From: Chryseobacterium polytrichastri
GTDB taxonomy: Bacteria > Bacteroidota > Bacteroidia > Flavobacteriales > Weeksellaceae
Direction: 5' to 3'
DNA: 62,371 nucleotides
NCBI RefSeq assembly: GCF_900142445.1
Contig: NZ_FRAV01000030.1
Location: 1 to 62,371 of the forward strand
The position numbers were made by a program, and so were the translations under genes. Below the pieces are notes generated by a model. That model worked only from the letters and a program-made list of their open reading frames with translations, was not told where the DNA came from and did no database searches. Numbering within the stretch: the stretch's first letter is position 1; each line of letters starts with the position of its first letter. Shown in pieces: positions 62,282 through 62,371 of this stretch.

Positions 62282-62371
62282 TCATCTCGACTTTCTTTTT
62301 TCAAATTTTCTAATCGCAATAACGATAAAAGCAAGATAATTAAATCCTATCCAGCTTGTTACTGTGGTATC
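62282..62371 (-). CDS. Partial gene, C-terminus of a membrane protein
   Basis: Cut by the window edge. The last 29 codons read, on the minus strand, from the edge to TGA at 62282: a hydrophobic helix (SWIGFNYLAFIVIAI) then a basic tail (RKFEKRKSR). This is the usual ending of a polytopic inner-membrane protein, for example a polysaccharide polymerase or flippase upstream of a glycosyltransferase. Too short to identify. Confidence 0.4.
   Translation of the reverse strand, partial: DTTVTSWIGFNYLAFIVIAIRKFEKRKSR

Overview
This is a chromosomal stretch from a flavobacterium, most likely Chryseobacterium or a close Weeksellaceae relative. The evidence is an AT-rich sequence, several secreted proteins with C-terminal sorting domains of the type IX secretion system (T9SS), Bacteroidota-type promoters (TTTG ... 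TAnnTTTG) in place of E. coli -35/-10 boxes, no consistent Shine-Dalgarno sequences, and families typical of this group (siderophore receptor plus PepSY helper, class II HMG-CoA reductase, SprA-like outer-membrane proteins). The genus is inferred from overall likeness, not from a marker gene. No rRNA, tRNA, phage, IS element or CRISPR array was found.

Layout. 1-3.7 kb: glycolytic pair pfkA-gapA, a DUF4846 lipoprotein and an HxlR regulator. 3.7-13 kb: a block between two copies of a ~225-bp near-perfect palindrome. It holds a DNA-repair group (AlkC-like HEAT protein, TIGR03915 and TIGR03916 partners with an unknown small gene between them), HMG-CoA reductase, a 55-codon membrane mini-gene coupled by stop/start overlaps, and a ClC channel. 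13-17.7 kb: a tripartite export operon (ABC, HlyD, TolC). The ABC ATPase has lost nearly all catalytic motifs except Walker A, and the operon is preceded by a frameshifted remnant that looks like a TetR gene. 18-24 kb: sucC, a T9SS metallopeptidase, MscS, a 1-Cys peroxiredoxin with a dyad operator on its promoter, and a small beta-barrel. 24.4-27.3 kb: iron uptake. 27.5-42 kb: mostly housekeeping and salvage genes (ABC-F, NDH-2, trmD, deoC, dusB, 5'-nucleotidase, GH25 lysozyme) and a hydrolase gene with an in-frame stop at codon 42. 42-53.3 kb: surface proteins, namely a beta-helix adhesin, a 1077-aa SprA-like protein, three tandem T9SS cargo genes with matching C-termini, and an M1-peptidase-like protein without zinc ligands fused to a beta-barrel. 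53.4-62.4 kb: a eukaryote-like UMP synthase fusion, chorismate synthase with two thioredoxin-fold genes, a polytopic membrane protein, a glycine-zipper lipoprotein, a candidate structured RNA, a family 2 glycosyltransferase and the end of another membrane-protein gene. The last two suggest that a surface-polysaccharide locus starts at the right edge.

Genes that work together: pfkA and gapA (glycolysis); TIGR03915/TIGR03916 with the AlkC-like protein (base-damage repair, inferred); ABC/HlyD/TolC (one export machine); the TonB receptor and PepSY protein (iron-siderophore uptake). The T9SS cargo genes depend on secretion machinery that lies outside the window. Many gene ends carry intrinsic terminators. 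At least four unrelated families of imperfect palindromes sit between genes, which suggests a genome rich in small dispersed hairpin elements. The strongest leads are the degenerate ABC exporter with its decayed regulator, the zinc-less M1/beta-barrel protein, the nonsense-interrupted hydrolase, the 225-bp palindrome family and the multi-hairpin RNA near 60.7 kb.
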